DNA from: Mycobacterium sp.
Lineage (GTDB): Bacteria > Actinomycetota > Actinomycetes > Mycobacteriales > Mycobacteriaceae
NCBI GenBank assembly: GCA_016197405.1
Contig: JACPVR010000007.1
Span: 310,001-374,000 of the forward strand
DNA length: 64,000 nt
Direction of reading: 5' to 3'
A program made the position numbers and the translations under genes. Shown here piece after piece: positions 1-11,405 of the stretch. The stretch's first letter is position 1. Each line of letters opens with the position of its first letter. The notes beneath the pieces were generated by a model. That model was given only the letters and a program-made list of their open reading frames with translations, was not told the DNA's origin and searched no databases.

Positions 1-752
1 AGCGCCAGGTCGGTGTCGGCGGACCGTGCATCGATGGCCTGCGATATCCCGACCAGCGAGAAAGTACCGCTGTAGCCGTACAGCAAGGCCACGCCGTAGA
101 GGAAGAACGCCGACGAAAAAGCGCCCAGCAGAAAGTACTTCAACGCCGCTTCCTGCGACAGCAGTCGGCGCCGCCGGGCCAGCCCGCACATCAGGTACAG
201 CGGAAGCGACAGCACCTCCAATGCCACGAACATCGTCAGCAGGTCATCTGCGGCACCGAACAGCAGCATGCCGCCGACGGCGAACATGGTCAGCGGGAAC
301 ACCTCGGTCTGCACCATGCCGGCGCGCACGGCCAGCTTCTCGGCCACACTGCCGGGCACCGCCGCGGCCTGCGGCGTGAAGGCATCCAAACCGGTTGCCG
401 TGCCGCCGGTTTCGGGGCCGGGGATGGTGCGCTCGGCGATCAGCAGTACACCTAGGATGGCGATCAGCACGATGGTGCCCTGCAGGAACAGCGCGGGTGG
501 GTCGACGGCGACCGCGCCGACGACGGCGAGCCGGCCCGGCTGACCGTGCAGTCCGACGGTCAGCGCCACCACGGCAACCAGTGCGGCCCCCAGCCCGCCG
601 AGGCTGAGCATGAGCTGCGCGCGGTACCGGCCGCTTCGCGGCAGGAAGGCCTCCACGAGCACGCCGGCGACGGCGGCGCCGAACACGATCAGCATGGGGG
701 AGAGCTGACCGTATTCGACCGACGGCGTCTGCACGGCTGCCAGCGCGGTCAT
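1..752 (-). CDS. nuoN: NADH-quinone oxidoreductase subunit N (partial, C-terminus outside window)
   Basis: Membrane subunit of complex I, an antiporter-like proton-pumping subunit. The start ATG at 752 overlaps the nuoM stop by 4 nt (ATGA). The readable ~250 residues are strongly hydrophobic, beginning [14 protein letters not shown], with several membrane segments and the conserved Lys-containing region around EAALKYFLLGAFSS. It is the last gene of the nuoA-N order, so identity is secure. The 3' end is cut by the window edge, so full length cannot be judged. Confidence 0.95.
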   Translation of the reverse strand, partial: MTALAAVQTPSVEYGQLSPMLIVFGAAVAGVLVEAFLPRSGRYRAQLMLSLGGLGAALVAVVALTVGLHGQPGRLAVVGAVAVDPPALFLQGTIVLIAILGVLLIAERTIPGPETGGTATGLDAFTPQAAAVPGSVAEKLAVRAGMVQTEVFPLTMFAVGGMLLFGAADDLLTMFVALEVLSLPLYLMCGLARRRRLLSQEAALKYFLLGAFSSAFFLYGVALLYGYSGTFSLVGISQAIDARSADTDLA

Positions 753-2317
753 TTGGCGGGTCCTTCCGCGATCCGTGGTGCCGGGTCGGTCTGGTTGATG
801 GTGGTCATGGTGTGCCCGACAGCGGGATTGATGACCTCCAGGGCGATCTTCGGGTACACGCCGAGGACCAGCAGCAAGGCCACCAGCGGTACCACCACCG
901 CCAGCTCGCGGGGCAGCAGGTCACGTAGCTTCTCGTTGCCCGCGGCGACCGGGCCGGTCATCATCCGCTGATACATCAGCAGGATGTAGATCGCCGAGAG
1001 CACCAGCGCAGTGGCGGCGAACACCGCGAAAACCGGGTAGCGGGTGAATGTCCCGACCAAGACCAGGAATTCACTGATGAACGGCGCCAGACCCGGCAGC
1101 GACAGGGTCGCCAGGCCGGCAACCAGGAAGGTGCCGGCCAGCACGGGGGCCACCTTCTGCACGCCGCCGTAGTCGGCGATGACCCGGGATCCTCGACGCG
1201 ACACCAGGAATCCGGCGATCAGGAACAGCGCGGCCGTCGAGATGCCGTGGTTGACCATGTAGAGCGTCGAGCCCGACTGGCCCTGACTGGTCATCACGAA
1301 GATGCCCAGGATGATGAACCCGAAGTGGCTTATCGAGGTGTAGGCGATGAGCCGCATGACATCGGTCTGTCCGATCGCCACCACGGCGCCGTAGACGATG
1401 CTGATGACGGCCAGTGCGATGACGAACGGCCGGAACAGGGTTGCGCTGTCGGGGAATAACTGCAGGCAGTACCGCAGCATGCCGAACGTGCCGACCTTGT
1501 CGACGACGGCCATCATCAGCACCGCGGTCGCCGGTGTCGCCTCCACGGCGGCGTCGGGCAGCCAGCGGTGGAACGGCCACAGCGGAGCCTTGACGGCGAA
1601 GGCGAACATGAACCCGAGGAACAGCGCGTGCATGACAGCCGGGTTGGCCGTGAGTTCGCCGTCGGCCACCGCGGCGACGATGGCGCGGAAATCGAAGGTG
1701 CCCGCTTCGAAGGCCGAGCTGCCGGCGGTCACCACGTACAACCCGACGACGGCGGCCAGCATTATCAAACCGCCGAACAGGTTGTACAGCAGGAACTTCA
1801 CCGCGGCTGCCGACCTGCCCGCACCGCCGAAACCGCCGATCAGGAAGTACATCGGGATCAGCATGGCCTCGAAGAACACATAGAACAGCAGCACGTCCAG
1901 TGCCACCAGCGAGATCAGCACCATACCTTCGACGGCAAGCGTCAGCGCCACGTACGCGTGCGCCGACCGGCCGGACAGCAGCCCGGTGTCGTCGGCGTCA
2001 TTCCAGCCCGCCAGCAACAGGATCGGGACCAGGACTGCGGTCAGTACCACCAGCGCCAACGCGATACCGTCGACGCCGAGGATGTAGCCGGTGCCGAACG
2101 ACGGGATCCAGGTGTGGTCCTCGACGAACTGGTACTGCGCACCGCCGGGGTCGAACCGCACCGCGAGTAGCACGGCGATGACAAGTACCACCAACGCGAC
2201 GGCGATACCGGCATACTTGGCGAATTTCCTGGCGGCCGACGGTAATACGATGATGACGGCGGCACCCAGCATCGGGACGGCCCACAACACCGTCAGCCAC
2301 GGAAACGTCTGCGTCAC
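749..2317 (-). CDS. nuoM: NADH-quinone oxidoreductase subunit M
   Basis: Antiporter-like proton-pumping membrane subunit of complex I, about 522 residues with some 14 hydrophobic helices. Typical family signatures are present: the [14 protein letters not shown] region with the conserved Glu, the FLLYNLFGG loop with the conserved Lys just before it, and [18 protein letters not shown]. The GTG at 2317 overlaps the nuoL stop (GTGA), matching the coupling used throughout the operon; a GTG one codon upstream (2320) is also possible. It sits between nuoL and nuoN. Confidence 0.96.
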   Translation of the reverse strand: MTQTFPWLTVLWAVPMLGAAVIIVLPSAARKFAKYAGIAVALVVLVIAVLLAVRFDPGGAQYQFVEDHTWIPSFGTGYILGVDGIALALVVLTAVLVPILLLAGWNDADDTGLLSGRSAHAYVALTLAVEGMVLISLVALDVLLFYVFFEAMLIPMYFLIGGFGGAGRSAAAVKFLLYNLFGGLIMLAAVVGLYVVTAGSSAFEAGTFDFRAIVAAVADGELTANPAVMHALFLGFMFAFAVKAPLWPFHRWLPDAAVEATPATAVLMMAVVDKVGTFGMLRYCLQLFPDSATLFRPFVIALAVISIVYGAVVAIGQTDVMRLIAYTSISHFGFIILGIFVMTSQGQSGSTLYMVNHGISTAALFLIAGFLVSRRGSRVIADYGGVQKVAPVLAGTFLVAGLATLSLPGLAPFISEFLVLVGTFTRYPVFAVFAATALVLSAIYILLMYQRMMTGPVAAGNEKLRDLLPRELAVVVPLVALLLVLGVYPKIALEVINPAVGHTMTTINQTDPAPRIAEGPAK

Positions 2318-4206
2318 CACAGGTTCACCGCCAGGATCACGGCTGTGATGACGGCCGCGCCGGCCACCATCGACAGGGCGTAGGAGCGGGCGAAACCGGT
2401 CTGCAGTTCACCGAGGCGTTCGGAGGCCCGGCCCACCAGTGCCGCCAGCCCGCCGGTGACGCCCTCCACTCCGACATCGTCGAACCGGACCAGTTCCCTG
2501 GTGAGCCCGGCACCCGGGCGCATCAGCACTGCCTCGTTGAACGCATCGCCGTAAAGGTCGCGCCGCGCCGCGGCGGTCAGCGCCGAGACGTCATCGGGTG
2601 CGGTCTGTGGCACCGGCCGGGTGGCATAACGCCGGTAGGCGATCACCACCCCGACGGCCACCACGGCCAGCGTTATCGCCGTCATCGCCCATACCGGGAT
2701 GCCCAGGTGTGCTTCCTGTTCTCCGGTGGGGTTGACGACCGGCTCGAGCCAGTGCGTCAACGTGCCGCCGACGGCCAACAACGCGCCGGCGCCCACCGAT
2801 CCCAGCGCCAGGACCACCATCGGTGCGGTCATCGACACCGGTGACTCGTGCGGATGCGAACCCGTTTTCCAGCGCCTCTCGCCGAAGAATGTCAGCAGCA
2901 TCACCCGGGTCATGTAGAACGCCGTGATTCCCGCGCCGAGCAGCGCCGCACCACCGAGTAGCAAGCCGCGCAGACCGCCTGCGGCGAAGGCGGTTTCGAT
3001 GATGGCGTCCTTGGAGAAGAAGCCCGCGAACGGCGGCACCCCGATGATGGCCAGATAGCCGAGGCCGAACGTGACGAAGGTGACCGGCATCAGGGTGCGC
3101 AGCCCGCCGTAGCGGCGCATATCGGTCTCGTCGTCCATTCCGTGCATCACCGATCCGGCACCCAGGAACAACCCGGCTTTGAAGAAGCCATGGGTCAGCA
3201 GATGCATGATCGCCACGGCGTAGCCGGCCGGCCCGAGTCCGGCGGCCAGCACCATATAGCCGATCTGGCTCATGGTCGAGGCGGCCAACGCCTTCTTGAT
3301 GTCATCCTTGGCGCAGCCGATGATCGCACCGAACAGCAACGTCACCGCGCCGACGATCACCACACCGGTCTGAGCCGCCGGTGCCAGGTCGAAGACCGGA
3401 CCGGACCGCACGATGAGGTACACACCGGCGGTCACCATGGTCGCCGCGTGGATAAGCGCCGATACCGGGGTGGGGCCCTCCATGGCGTCGCCGAGCCAGG
3501 ATTGCAGCGGCACCTGCGCGCTCTTACCGCAGGCCGCCAGCAGCAGCAGTAACCCGATCGCGGTCACGGTCGCAGACGATGCCGAGCCGGCCCGCTCGAA
3601 AACCCCGGCGTAGGAAATGGTCCCGAGGTCGGCGAACATCACCATCAGTGCCAGCGCGAGCCCGATGTCGCCGACGCGGTTGACGATGAAGGCCTTCTTG
3701 GCGGCGGCGGCCGCGCTGGGCTTGTACGACCAGAACCCGATCAGCAGGTAGGACGCCAGGCCGACACCTTCCCAGCCCACATAGAGGCCGAGATAGTTGT
3801 CGGCGAGCACCAGCAGCAGCATGGCCGCGACGAAGAGGTTGAGGTAACCGAAGAAGCGTCTACGGTCCGGGTCGTGCGCCATATAGCCGATCGAATAGAG
3901 ATGGATCAGCGATCCGACACCGGTGATCAGCAGCACGAAACACACCGACAGTGCGTCGAGTTGTAAGCCGAAATCGACCTGTAGCGACGCGACCGGGACC
4001 CAGGAGAACAACGTCTGGTGGATCGTCCGATCCTCCGGCACCCGGTTGAGCAGGTCGACGAAAAGCACCGCGCCCCAGACGAAGGAGGCCAGCACGGTCG
4101 CGGTGCCCAGTAGGTGTCCCCAGGCGTCGGTGCGTTTACCGCCGCACAGCAGTACTGCCGCGCCGGCCAGCGGCAGCGCTATCAGCCACACCAGATCAGT
4201 TGCCAC
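2314..4206 (-). CDS. nuoL: NADH-quinone oxidoreductase subunit L
   Basis: Largest antiporter-like subunit of complex I (630 aa), carrying the long lateral helix at its C-terminus. Conserved motifs are visible: [15 protein letters not shown] in the first third, then [22 protein letters not shown] and [19 protein letters not shown]. The GTG start lies 2 nt after the nuoK stop. Its length is normal for the family and no frame disruption is seen. It acts in the cytoplasmic membrane as one of the three proton pumps, with NuoM and NuoN. Confidence 0.97.
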   Translation of the reverse strand: MATDLVWLIALPLAGAAVLLCGGKRTDAWGHLLGTATVLASFVWGAVLFVDLLNRVPEDRTIHQTLFSWVPVASLQVDFGLQLDALSVCFVLLITGVGSLIHLYSIGYMAHDPDRRRFFGYLNLFVAAMLLLVLADNYLGLYVGWEGVGLASYLLIGFWSYKPSAAAAAKKAFIVNRVGDIGLALALMVMFADLGTISYAGVFERAGSASSATVTAIGLLLLLAACGKSAQVPLQSWLGDAMEGPTPVSALIHAATMVTAGVYLIVRSGPVFDLAPAAQTGVVIVGAVTLLFGAIIGCAKDDIKKALAASTMSQIGYMVLAAGLGPAGYAVAIMHLLTHGFFKAGLFLGAGSVMHGMDDETDMRRYGGLRTLMPVTFVTFGLGYLAIIGVPPFAGFFSKDAIIETAFAAGGLRGLLLGGAALLGAGITAFYMTRVMLLTFFGERRWKTGSHPHESPVSMTAPMVVLALGSVGAGALLAVGGTLTHWLEPVVNPTGEQEAHLGIPVWAMTAITLAVVAVGVVIAYRRYATRPVPQTAPDDVSALTAAARRDLYGDAFNEAVLMRPGAGLTRELVRFDDVGVEGVTGGLAALVGRASERLGELQTGFARSYALSMVAGAAVITAVILAVNLW

Positions 4207-4208
4207 GT

Positions 4209-4520
4209 CTAGTGCCTCAGCAGGTTCGCGTCGTCGACATTGGCCGAGCTGCGGCTGCGATAGATCGTCATGATGATGGCCAGGCCGACCACCACCTCAC
4301 ACGCCGCCACCACCATGGTGAAGAACGCGACCACCTGGCCGTCGAGCTGACCGTGCGTGCGGGAGAAGGTGACGAATGCCAGATTGCAGGCGTTGAGCAT
4401 CAGCTCGACACACATGAACATGATGATCGCGTTGCGGCGCAACAACACTCCGGCGGCGCCGATGGTGAACAACAATGCCGACAGGTACAGGTAGTTGTCG
4501 GGGTTCACGGCGTGGTTCAC
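4209..4520 (-). CDS. nuoK: NADH-quinone oxidoreductase subunit K
   Basis: Small three-helix membrane subunit of complex I, about 103 aa. The second helix has the conserved acidic motif [20 protein letters not shown] and the third has [11 protein letters not shown]. The GTG at 4520 is chosen because AGGAGG lies 7 nt upstream and the start overlaps the nuoJ stop (GTGA). A second in-frame GTG at 4508 gives the 99-residue form beginning NPDNYLYL, which is the usual family N-terminus, so the exact start is uncertain by four codons. Confidence 0.95.
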   Translation of the reverse strand: MNHAVNPDNYLYLSALLFTIGAAGVLLRRNAIIMFMCVELMLNACNLAFVTFSRTHGQLDGQVVAFFTMVVAACEVVVGLAIIMTIYRSRSSANVDDANLLRH

Positions 4521-5221
4521 TGGTCGTCCTCCTGCGCACTGCGACGCACCAGGATGCTGCTGACCGACAGCACCGAATCCGAACCGTCCGGTAGCCGGGC
4601 CGGGACATCCACGGCGTTGTGCCGGGCGTAGACACCGGAGCTGGCCCTGGTGGTGGGATGACCCAGTCCGCGGAAACGTTCCTGAGCCAGCTCGCGCTGG
4701 GTCTTGCGCCGCTCGAAGCGTTCCCGGTGCGCCAGCACCATGGCGCCCAGCGCCGCGGTGATCAGCAGCGCGCTGGTCAGCTCGAAGGCCCATAGATATT
4801 TGGTGAAGATCAGCATCGCCAGGCCTTCGACATTGCCGCCGGCATTGGCCTGCGCCAAGCCGACGAAGCCGGTGGTCGACGCCGTGCCGATCCCGGCGAT
4901 CAGCAGGATCCCGAAACCGACACCGGCGACCAGGGCCGCAACGCGTTGTCCGCGAATGGTTTCGGTGAGCGACTCCGAGGAGTCCACACCGATCAGCATG
5001 ACCACGAACAGGAACAGCATCATCACCGCACCGGTGTAGACCACCACCTGCACGATGCCCAGGAACAACGCCTCCTGCGCGACGTAGAGCGCCGCCAGGC
5101 TGATCATGGTGGCGGCCAGGAAGATCGCCGAGTACACCGCCTTCGGTGCAGTGACAACCCCGATGGCGCCGGCGACCGCGATGGCGGCCAGCACCCAGAA
5201 CGCGACCGCCTCCGCGGTCAT
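4517..5221 (-). CDS. nuoJ: NADH-quinone oxidoreductase subunit J
   Basis: Membrane subunit of complex I, 234 aa, with five predicted helices in the first ~170 residues and a hydrophilic C-terminal tail rich in charged residues. The pattern [22 protein letters not shown] followed by [21 protein letters not shown] (helix 3, with the pi-bulge region) is diagnostic. The ATG at 5221 overlaps the nuoI stop by 4 nt. The charged tail is longer than in E. coli, which I believe is usual for actinobacteria. Confidence 0.96.
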   Translation of the reverse strand: MTAEAVAFWVLAAIAVAGAIGVVTAPKAVYSAIFLAATMISLAALYVAQEALFLGIVQVVVYTGAVMMLFLFVVMLIGVDSSESLTETIRGQRVAALVAGVGFGILLIAGIGTASTTGFVGLAQANAGGNVEGLAMLIFTKYLWAFELTSALLITAALGAMVLAHRERFERRKTQRELAQERFRGLGHPTTRASSGVYARHNAVDVPARLPDGSDSVLSVSSILVRRSAQEDDQ

Positions 5222-5775
5222 CGGGTCACCCCCTGGATGCCCGTGACGCCACGGACCCCGGTGAGTCCCTCGTAGCCGATATTTCCCAGGTAGTAGTCGT
5301 CGTCGGTGGCGCCCTCGGCCATCGCGTGCGGGGGTGGCGTCATACCCGGTTGCAGCGGGGCCAGCAGCTTGTCCTTGCCGTAGATCAGGTCGGAGCGGTT
5401 GTCGTCGGCCAGTTCGTATTCGTTGGTCATCGTCAGCGCGCGGGTGGGGCAGGCCTCGATGCACAACCCGCAGCCGATACAGCGCAGATAGTTGATCTGA
5501 TAGACCTGCCCGTACCGCTCGCCGGGTGAGAACCGTTGTTCCTCGGTGTTGTCGGCACCCTCGACGTAGATCGCGTCGGCGGGACACGCCCACGCGCACA
5601 GCTCACAGCCGATGCACTTCTCCAGCCCGTCGGCATACCGGTTGAGCTGGTGGCGCCCGTGATAGCGCGGCTGGGTGGGTTGTTTGTGCTCGGGATACTG
5701 CTCGGTTATCGGCTTGGTGAACATCGTCGAGAAGGTCACGCCGAAACCGGCCAGTGCATCACCCAACTTGGACAT
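5218..5775 (-). CDS. nuoI: NADH-quinone oxidoreductase subunit I (2x 4Fe-4S)
   Basis: Ferredoxin-like subunit of the complex I connecting arm, 185 aa, carrying iron-sulfur clusters N6a and N6b. Two CxxCxxCxxxCP motifs are present, Cys54/57/60/64 and Cys99/102/105/109. The ATG at 5775 is preceded by AAGGAG with 7-nt spacing, which decides the start; the gene overlaps the end of nuoH by 17 nt. Electrons pass from NuoG through this protein to NuoB and quinone. Confidence 0.97.
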   Translation of the reverse strand: MSKLGDALAGFGVTFSTMFTKPITEQYPEHKQPTQPRYHGRHQLNRYADGLEKCIGCELCAWACPADAIYVEGADNTEEQRFSPGERYGQVYQINYLRCIGCGLCIEACPTRALTMTNEYELADDNRSDLIYGKDKLLAPLQPGMTPPPHAMAEGATDDDYYLGNIGYEGLTGVRGVTGIQGVTR

Positions 5776-7000
5776 GAGTCTTCTCCTTGCCGGGCATGGG
5801 CGGAACCGGGAACGAGCTGGGGTAGGCACTGTCGGGCAGTGCTTCGGGCAGTTCCTGGCTGCGCCGGCGCCGCCGGGACATCACCGCCAGTGCGATCGCC
5901 AGCACAGCGGCCAGGAACGCGATATCGGCGGCGGCGGTCACCCACGGGCCGGCACCCTGATCGCGCAGGGTCTTGGTTACCGCGACCGTCATGATCCAGG
6001 CCAGCGAAACCGGGATCAGCACCTTCCAGCCCAGCGCCATGAACTGGTCGTAACGCAGCCGCGGCAAGGTGGCCCGCAACCAGATGTAGAAGAACAGGAA
6101 ACCCCACACCTTGGCGACGAACCACACCAGCGGCCACCACCCGGTGTTGGCGCCCGCCCACAACGACAGGGGTATCGGTGCGTGCCAGCCGCCCAGGAAC
6201 ATCGTGGTGGCCAGCGCCGAAACCGTGGTCATGTTGACGTATTCGGCGAGCATGAACATCGCGAACTTCAGGCTGGAGTACTCGGTGTGGAATCCGCCGA
6301 CCAGCTCACCTTCGGCCTCGGGCAGGTCGAAGGGTGCCCGGTTGGTCTCACCGACCATGGCCGTCAGGTACACCACGAACGACGGCAACAGCAGGAACAC
6401 ATACCAGGTGCGGTCCTGGGCGGCGACGATGCCCGATGTCGACATGGTGCCGGCGTAGAGGAACACCGCGGCGAACGACAGGGCCATCGCGATCTCGTAG
6501 GACACCACCTGCGCCGAGGACCGCAAACCGCCGAGCAGGGGATAGGTGGAGCCGGATGACCAGCCCGCCAACACTATTCCGTAAACCCCGATGGAGGTGA
6601 CGGCCAGCACGTACAGCACTGCCACCGGGAGGTCGGTCAGCTGTAGGGGCGTGCGATGGCCGAACACCGACACCACCGGGCCCATCGGGATCACCGCGAA
6701 CGCCATGATCGCCGGGATGACCGCGATGACCGGTGCCATCAGGTAGATCGGCTTGTCCACACCTGCCGGTGTCAGGCCCTCTTTGAGCGCCAGCTTCACA
6801 CCGTCGACCAGGGACTGCAGCAGGCCGTACGGCCCCACCCGGTTGGGTCCGAAGCGCATCTGCATGCGGCCCAGCACTTTTCGTTCCACCAGGATGGCCA
6901 CCAGTACCGTCAACAGCAGGAAGACGAAGACCGCCAGCGCCTTGGCGAGCATGAGCCACCACGGGTCGTGGCCGAACACCGCCGGATCGGGATACCGCAT
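5759..7000 (-). CDS. nuoH: NADH-quinone oxidoreductase subunit H
   Basis: Membrane subunit forming much of the quinone-binding chamber at the junction of the two arms, 413 aa. Diagnostic motifs are [21 protein letters not shown] near residue 50 and the [20 protein letters not shown] loop with conserved acidic residues. The ATG at 7000 shares one base with the nuoG stop (TGATG). The C-terminal ~40 residues are basic and proline-rich ([14 protein letters not shown]) and extend beyond the E. coli protein. Confidence 0.97.
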   Translation of the reverse strand: MRYPDPAVFGHDPWWLMLAKALAVFVFLLLTVLVAILVERKVLGRMQMRFGPNRVGPYGLLQSLVDGVKLALKEGLTPAGVDKPIYLMAPVIAVIPAIMAFAVIPMGPVVSVFGHRTPLQLTDLPVAVLYVLAVTSIGVYGIVLAGWSSGSTYPLLGGLRSSAQVVSYEIAMALSFAAVFLYAGTMSTSGIVAAQDRTWYVFLLLPSFVVYLTAMVGETNRAPFDLPEAEGELVGGFHTEYSSLKFAMFMLAEYVNMTTVSALATTMFLGGWHAPIPLSLWAGANTGWWPLVWFVAKVWGFLFFYIWLRATLPRLRYDQFMALGWKVLIPVSLAWIMTVAVTKTLRDQGAGPWVTAAADIAFLAAVLAIALAVMSRRRRRSQELPEALPDSAYPSSFPVPPMPGKEKTHVQVG

Positions 7001-9351
7001 CAGGTGTCCTCCCGTTCGATGCGCACGATGGCACCGGAGTCGACGCCCAGCGTCATGTGCACCGCGCTGCCGGGGGAGTTCATCGGCAGCCACACCACTC
7101 GGTCGGGCATATCGGTGACCACCAAGGGCAGGCTGATGGCACCGTTGGCGGTGCGCACCGTGACGGTGTCACCGTCGGCGGCGCCGATCTCGGCCGAGGT
7201 GACAGCCGACAACCGAACGACCGGGGGCCGTGCGGTGCCGGCCAGATGTGGCTCGCCGTCCTGTAACCGGCCGGCATCCAACAGCATTCGCCACGTCGCC
7301 AGCACTGCCTCACCGGAATCCGACGCCGGCGAGGCGGGAACCGGCTCGGCCGGGTCGGTGCGGTCGCCGTCCCATACCGCGATATCGGCCTGCTGGGCCA
7401 GACCCAGGTCGACGCCGAGCTCGTCGGCCAGCGTCTGCAGCACACGCGCATCGGAGGTGGCGTTGCTGGGTAGCGACGGTGCGAAAGGCCTGCTGCGGCC
7501 CTCCCAGTCGAGGAACGAGCCGGCCTTCTCCGTCACCGGCGCGACCGGGAACACCACATCGGCCAGATCGGTGACGGCACTGTGCCGCAACTCCAGGCTG
7601 ACGACGAACGGGGCGGATTCGATGGCCATCAGCGCGGCGGCCGGGTCGGGCAGGTCGGCGACGTCCACACCGCCGATCACCAGGGCGCCCAGTTCTCCCG
7701 CGGCCGCGGCGGCCAGGATGCCCGCGGTGTCGCGACCCGGCGCGGCAGGCAGATCGCCGACACTCCATGCGGCCGCGGCTCGGGCGCGGGCGCCGGCCTC
7801 GGCGACGGGAAAGCCGCCGGGCAACAGGTTGGGCAGGCAGCCCGCCTCCAGCGCACCGCGTTCCCCGGCACGTCGCGGGATACAGGCCAGTCGGGCGCCG
7901 CAGCGATCGGTCAGCCGGGTCAGTGCGCTGTATCCACCGGGACTGCTCGCCAACCGCTCGCCGGCCAGGACGATGGTTCCGGCGGGAACGTCGAGCCCAT
8001 CCAGCGCGGCCGCCTCCGTACCCGGGGCCGTCATCACCAGCTGGCCGTTCATCTTGGTCAATCCGCGGGTGGCAAATGGTGCTACCGCGAGAACCTTCAA
8101 CCCGCGTTTGCGAACCGCCTTGCGCAGCCGCAGGAAAACGATCGGGGATTCCTCCTCGGGTTCGAAGGCCACCAGCGCCACCAGGGGTGCGGTCTCCAGG
8201 TCGGCGTAGCTCACCGTCAGCGGCTGACCCGCCACCCGGGCCGCCAGGAACTGCGCCTCCTCGGCGGAATGCGCGCGGATCCGCATGTCGACATCGTTGG
8301 TGCGCAGTACCGTCCGGGCGAACCGGCTGTAGCCGTAGGCGTCCTCGGCGGTGACCCGGCCGCCGACCAGGACCCCCGCCCGGCCGGTCGCGGCGGCCAG
8401 CCCGGCGGCAGCCACCCCGATGGCCTCCGACCAGGACGCCGGTCGCAGGGCCCCGTCGGTATCGCGCAGTAACGGGGTCTGCACCCGGTCGCCCTGGGTC
8501 GCGTAGGTGAACGCCCAGCGGCCTTTGTCGCAGTTCCATTCCTCGTTGACCTCGGGGTCGTCACCGGCCAGCCGGCGCAACACCTTCCCGCGCCGGTGAT
8601 CGGTGCGCTGCGCGCACCCCGATGCGCAGTGTTCGCACACCGTCGGTGAGGACACCAGGTCGAAAGGCCGGGCCCGGAACCGGTAGGCGGTACCCGTCAG
8701 GGCGCCCACCGGGCAGATCTGCACGGTGTTGCCGGAGAAATAGGAGTCGAATGCCTCGCCGGGTGCGATGCCCACCTGTTGCAGCGCACCGCGTTCCAGC
8801 AGTTCGATGAACGGATCGCCGGCGATCTGGTTGGCGAACCGGGTGCAGCGGGCGCACAACACGCACCGTTCGCGGTCCAGCAGCACCTGTGCGGACAGGT
8901 TGATCGGTTTGGGAAACGTGCGTTTGACGTCGGTGAAGCGCGTCTCGGCCCGGCCGTTCGACATCGCCTGGTTCTGCAGCGGGCATTCGCCACCCTTGTC
9001 GCAGACCGGGCAGTCCAGCGGATGGTTGATCAGCAGCAGTTCCATCACACCGTGCTGCGCCTTGTCGGCCGATTCGCTGGTGTACTGGGTACGTACCACC
9101 ATGTCCGGTGTGCAGGTGATGGTGCACGACGCCATCGGCTTGCGCTGACCCTCGACCTCGACGAGGCATTGCCTGCAAGCGCCCACCGGGTCGAGCAGTG
9201 GGTGATCGCAGAACCGCGGGATCTGCACGCCGATCAGCTCGGCGGCGCGAATCACCAAGGTGCCCTTGGGTACCGATACCGCGACATCGTCGATGGTGAG
9301 ATTGACCATCTCGGTTTCGGCGGTGCTCTTGGTCGGCTCGGTCAGCGTCAT
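7000..9351 (-). CDS. nuoG: NADH-quinone oxidoreductase subunit G
   Basis: Peripheral-arm subunit with several iron-sulfur clusters, 783 aa. The N-terminal 2Fe-2S ferredoxin domain has Cys48/59/62/76; a 4Fe-4S region with His and Cys ligands follows ([13 protein letters not shown], then [11 protein letters not shown]), and then CEHCASGC of the molybdopterin-oxidoreductase-like portion. The start ATG 9351 ([10 protein letters not shown]) overlaps the nuoF stop by 4 nt; an in-frame upstream extension has no support. The molybdopterin-like C-terminal half is expected to be structural only. Confidence 0.96.
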   Translation of the reverse strand: MTLTEPTKSTAETEMVNLTIDDVAVSVPKGTLVIRAAELIGVQIPRFCDHPLLDPVGACRQCLVEVEGQRKPMASCTITCTPDMVVRTQYTSESADKAQHGVMELLLINHPLDCPVCDKGGECPLQNQAMSNGRAETRFTDVKRTFPKPINLSAQVLLDRERCVLCARCTRFANQIAGDPFIELLERGALQQVGIAPGEAFDSYFSGNTVQICPVGALTGTAYRFRARPFDLVSSPTVCEHCASGCAQRTDHRRGKVLRRLAGDDPEVNEEWNCDKGRWAFTYATQGDRVQTPLLRDTDGALRPASWSEAIGVAAAGLAAATGRAGVLVGGRVTAEDAYGYSRFARTVLRTNDVDMRIRAHSAEEAQFLAARVAGQPLTVSYADLETAPLVALVAFEPEEESPIVFLRLRKAVRKRGLKVLAVAPFATRGLTKMNGQLVMTAPGTEAAALDGLDVPAGTIVLAGERLASSPGGYSALTRLTDRCGARLACIPRRAGERGALEAGCLPNLLPGGFPVAEAGARARAAAAWSVGDLPAAPGRDTAGILAAAAAGELGALVIGGVDVADLPDPAAALMAIESAPFVVSLELRHSAVTDLADVVFPVAPVTEKAGSFLDWEGRSRPFAPSLPSNATSDARVLQTLADELGVDLGLAQQADIAVWDGDRTDPAEPVPASPASDSGEAVLATWRMLLDAGRLQDGEPHLAGTARPPVVRLSAVTSAEIGAADGDTVTVRTANGAISLPLVVTDMPDRVVWLPMNSPGSAVHMTLGVDSGAIVRIEREDT

Positions 9352-10670
9352 GCGCCCACCCCTTCCGGTGCTGCCAGCATCGCCGCATACGGGTCGAACG
9401 GACAACCGCCCGACAGGTGCGCGGTGTACTCGTCGCGGAACCATTTGATGGAACTGATGATCGGGCTGGCGGCGCCGTCACCCAGCGCGCAGAACGACTT
9501 CCCGAAAATGGTGTCGGAGATGTCGAGCAGCTTGTCGATGTCCTCGGCAGTGCCGCGGCCGGTCTCGAGTCGTTCGTAGATCTGGGCCAGCCAGTAGGTG
9601 CCTTCCCGGCACGGTGTGCATTTTCCGCAGGATTCGTGGGCGTAGAACTGCGTCCACCGGCGTACCGCGCGGACCACGCAGGTGGTCTCGTCGAATATCT
9701 GTAACGCCTTGGTGCCCAGCATCGACCCGACCGAGGCCATACCCTCGTAATCGAGTGGTACATCGAGGTGTTCGGCGGTCAGCAGCGGTGTCGACGAGCC
9801 GCCCGGTGTCCAGAACTTGAGCTCGTGGCCGGCCCGTACCCCGCCGGCGTAGGAGAGCAGTTCGCGCAGCGTGATCCCCAGCGGAGCCTCGTACTGGCCC
9901 GGGGTGGTGACATGCCCGGACAACGAGTACAGCGTGAACCCCGGTGACTTCTCCGAACCCATGGATTTGAACCAGTCCACCCCGCCGAGCACCACAGGTG
10001 GGACCGATGCGATCGATTCCACGTTGTTGACCACGGTGGGACAGGCGTAGAGGCCGGCGACGGCGGGAAACGGCGGCCGCAGGCGGGGCTGACCGCGCCG
10101 GCCCTCCAGGGAGTCCAGCAGCGCGGTCTCCTCGCCACAGATGTAGGCCCCGGCCCCGGCGTGCACGATCAGGTCCAGATCGAAACCCGAACCGCAGATA
10201 TCGGTTCCGAGATAGCCCGCGGCGTAGGCCTCGGCGACCGCGGCCTGCAGCCTGCGCAGTACCGGCACCACCTCACCGCGCACATAGATGAAGGCGTGCC
10301 TGGCGCGGATGGCATAGGCCGCGATGATGGCGCCCTCGATCAGGAAATGCGGCGTGGTCAGCAGCAGCGGAATGTCTTTGCAGGTGCCGGGTTCGGATTC
10401 GTCGGCATTGATCACCAGGTAGTGCGGTTTGGCAGCGGCGCCTTCGTCACCCTGCGGTATGAACGACCACTTGGTACCGGTCGGGAAACCCGCACCACCG
10501 CGCCCGCGCAGGCCGGAATCCTTCACCAACGCGATGACGTCGTCGGGCGCCATGGTCAGTGCCTTGGCCAGCGCGCGGTAGCCGTCGTGTGCCCGATAGG
10601 TTTCCAGCGTCCATGGCTCGTCGGCATCCCAGAACCGCGACAGCACCGGGGTGAGGGGAGTGTCAGGCAT
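9348..10670 (-). CDS. nuoF: NADH-quinone oxidoreductase subunit F (NADH/FMN-binding)
   Basis: NADH-oxidising subunit of complex I, 440 aa. The glycine-rich NADH/FMN loop [13 protein letters not shown] is at residues ~56-68, and the FMN segment [13 protein letters not shown] follows. The N3 4Fe-4S cluster ligands are Cys348, Cys351, Cys354 and Cys394. The ATG at 10670 immediately follows the nuoE stop with no gap. It works with NuoE and NuoG as the NADH dehydrogenase module. Confidence 0.97.
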   Translation of the reverse strand: MPDTPLTPVLSRFWDADEPWTLETYRAHDGYRALAKALTMAPDDVIALVKDSGLRGRGGAGFPTGTKWSFIPQGDEGAAAKPHYLVINADESEPGTCKDIPLLLTTPHFLIEGAIIAAYAIRARHAFIYVRGEVVPVLRRLQAAVAEAYAAGYLGTDICGSGFDLDLIVHAGAGAYICGEETALLDSLEGRRGQPRLRPPFPAVAGLYACPTVVNNVESIASVPPVVLGGVDWFKSMGSEKSPGFTLYSLSGHVTTPGQYEAPLGITLRELLSYAGGVRAGHELKFWTPGGSSTPLLTAEHLDVPLDYEGMASVGSMLGTKALQIFDETTCVVRAVRRWTQFYAHESCGKCTPCREGTYWLAQIYERLETGRGTAEDIDKLLDISDTIFGKSFCALGDGAASPIISSIKWFRDEYTAHLSGGCPFDPYAAMLAAPEGVGA

Positions 10671-11405
10671 TCATTCCCCCGAATCCGTTGCCGGCGCCGA
10701 CATCCCGCGCTCGTGCGCCACCCGCAGCCCGGCCAGCGTCGCCGATGGATCACCGGGTCCGTCGGCGGGGCGCGCCGGGTCGGGCAGCCCGGCCAGCGTG
10801 CGGCTGGTCTCGGAGAAGGCGCACACCGTGCCGCCCCGGCTTGCGGTGACCGCTTCGCCTGCACGCAGCCGGTCCACCAGATCACATGCCGTCGAGGGCG
10901 TTTGATTGTCGAAGAACTCCCAGTTGACCATCAGCACCGGGGCGTAGTCGCATGCGGCGTTGCATTCGAGGTGCTCAAGGGTGATCTGGCCGTCGGCGCT
11001 GGTCTGGCCGGCGTGCATTCCGAGATGGCCTTCCAGCCTTTCCAGGATGGCGTCACCGCCCATGATCGCGCACAACGTGTTGGTACACACCCCGACCAGA
11101 TACCTGCCGGTGGGGGTGCGCCGATACATCGAATAGAACGTCGCGACCGCGGTGACCTCGGCATCGGTGAGATGTAACTGCCTGGCGCAGAAGGCGATTC
11201 CAGAGGCAGTCAGGTAGCCGTCCTGAGATTGCACCAGATGTAGCAGCGGCAGCAGCGCCGAGCGGGGTTGCGGATAGCGCGCGATGATGGCCTCGGCGTC
11301 GGTGCGCAGCTGCGCCTCGACGTCGGGCGGATAGGTCAGTGGCCCGCCGATCGGGGGACCGGGCTCATCCGGGCGCGGCCCCAGCTGCAGGTCGACGACA
11401 GTCAT
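10671..11405 (-). CDS. nuoE: NADH-quinone oxidoreductase subunit E (2Fe-2S)
   Basis: Thioredoxin-fold 2Fe-2S subunit (cluster N1a) of complex I, 244 aa. The cluster ligands are in the CTNTLCAIMGG and HLECNAACDYAP motifs. The C-terminal ~70 residues are rich in Pro/Ala/Asp and longer than the E. coli subunit. The ATG at 11405 shares one base with the nuoD stop (TGATG). It pairs with NuoF in the NADH-oxidising head. Confidence 0.96.
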   Translation of the reverse strand: MTVVDLQLGPRPDEPGPPIGGPLTYPPDVEAQLRTDAEAIIARYPQPRSALLPLLHLVQSQDGYLTASGIAFCARQLHLTDAEVTAVATFYSMYRRTPTGRYLVGVCTNTLCAIMGGDAILERLEGHLGMHAGQTSADGQITLEHLECNAACDYAPVLMVNWEFFDNQTPSTACDLVDRLRAGEAVTASRGGTVCAFSETSRTLAGLPDPARPADGPGDPSATLAGLRVAHERGMSAPATDSGE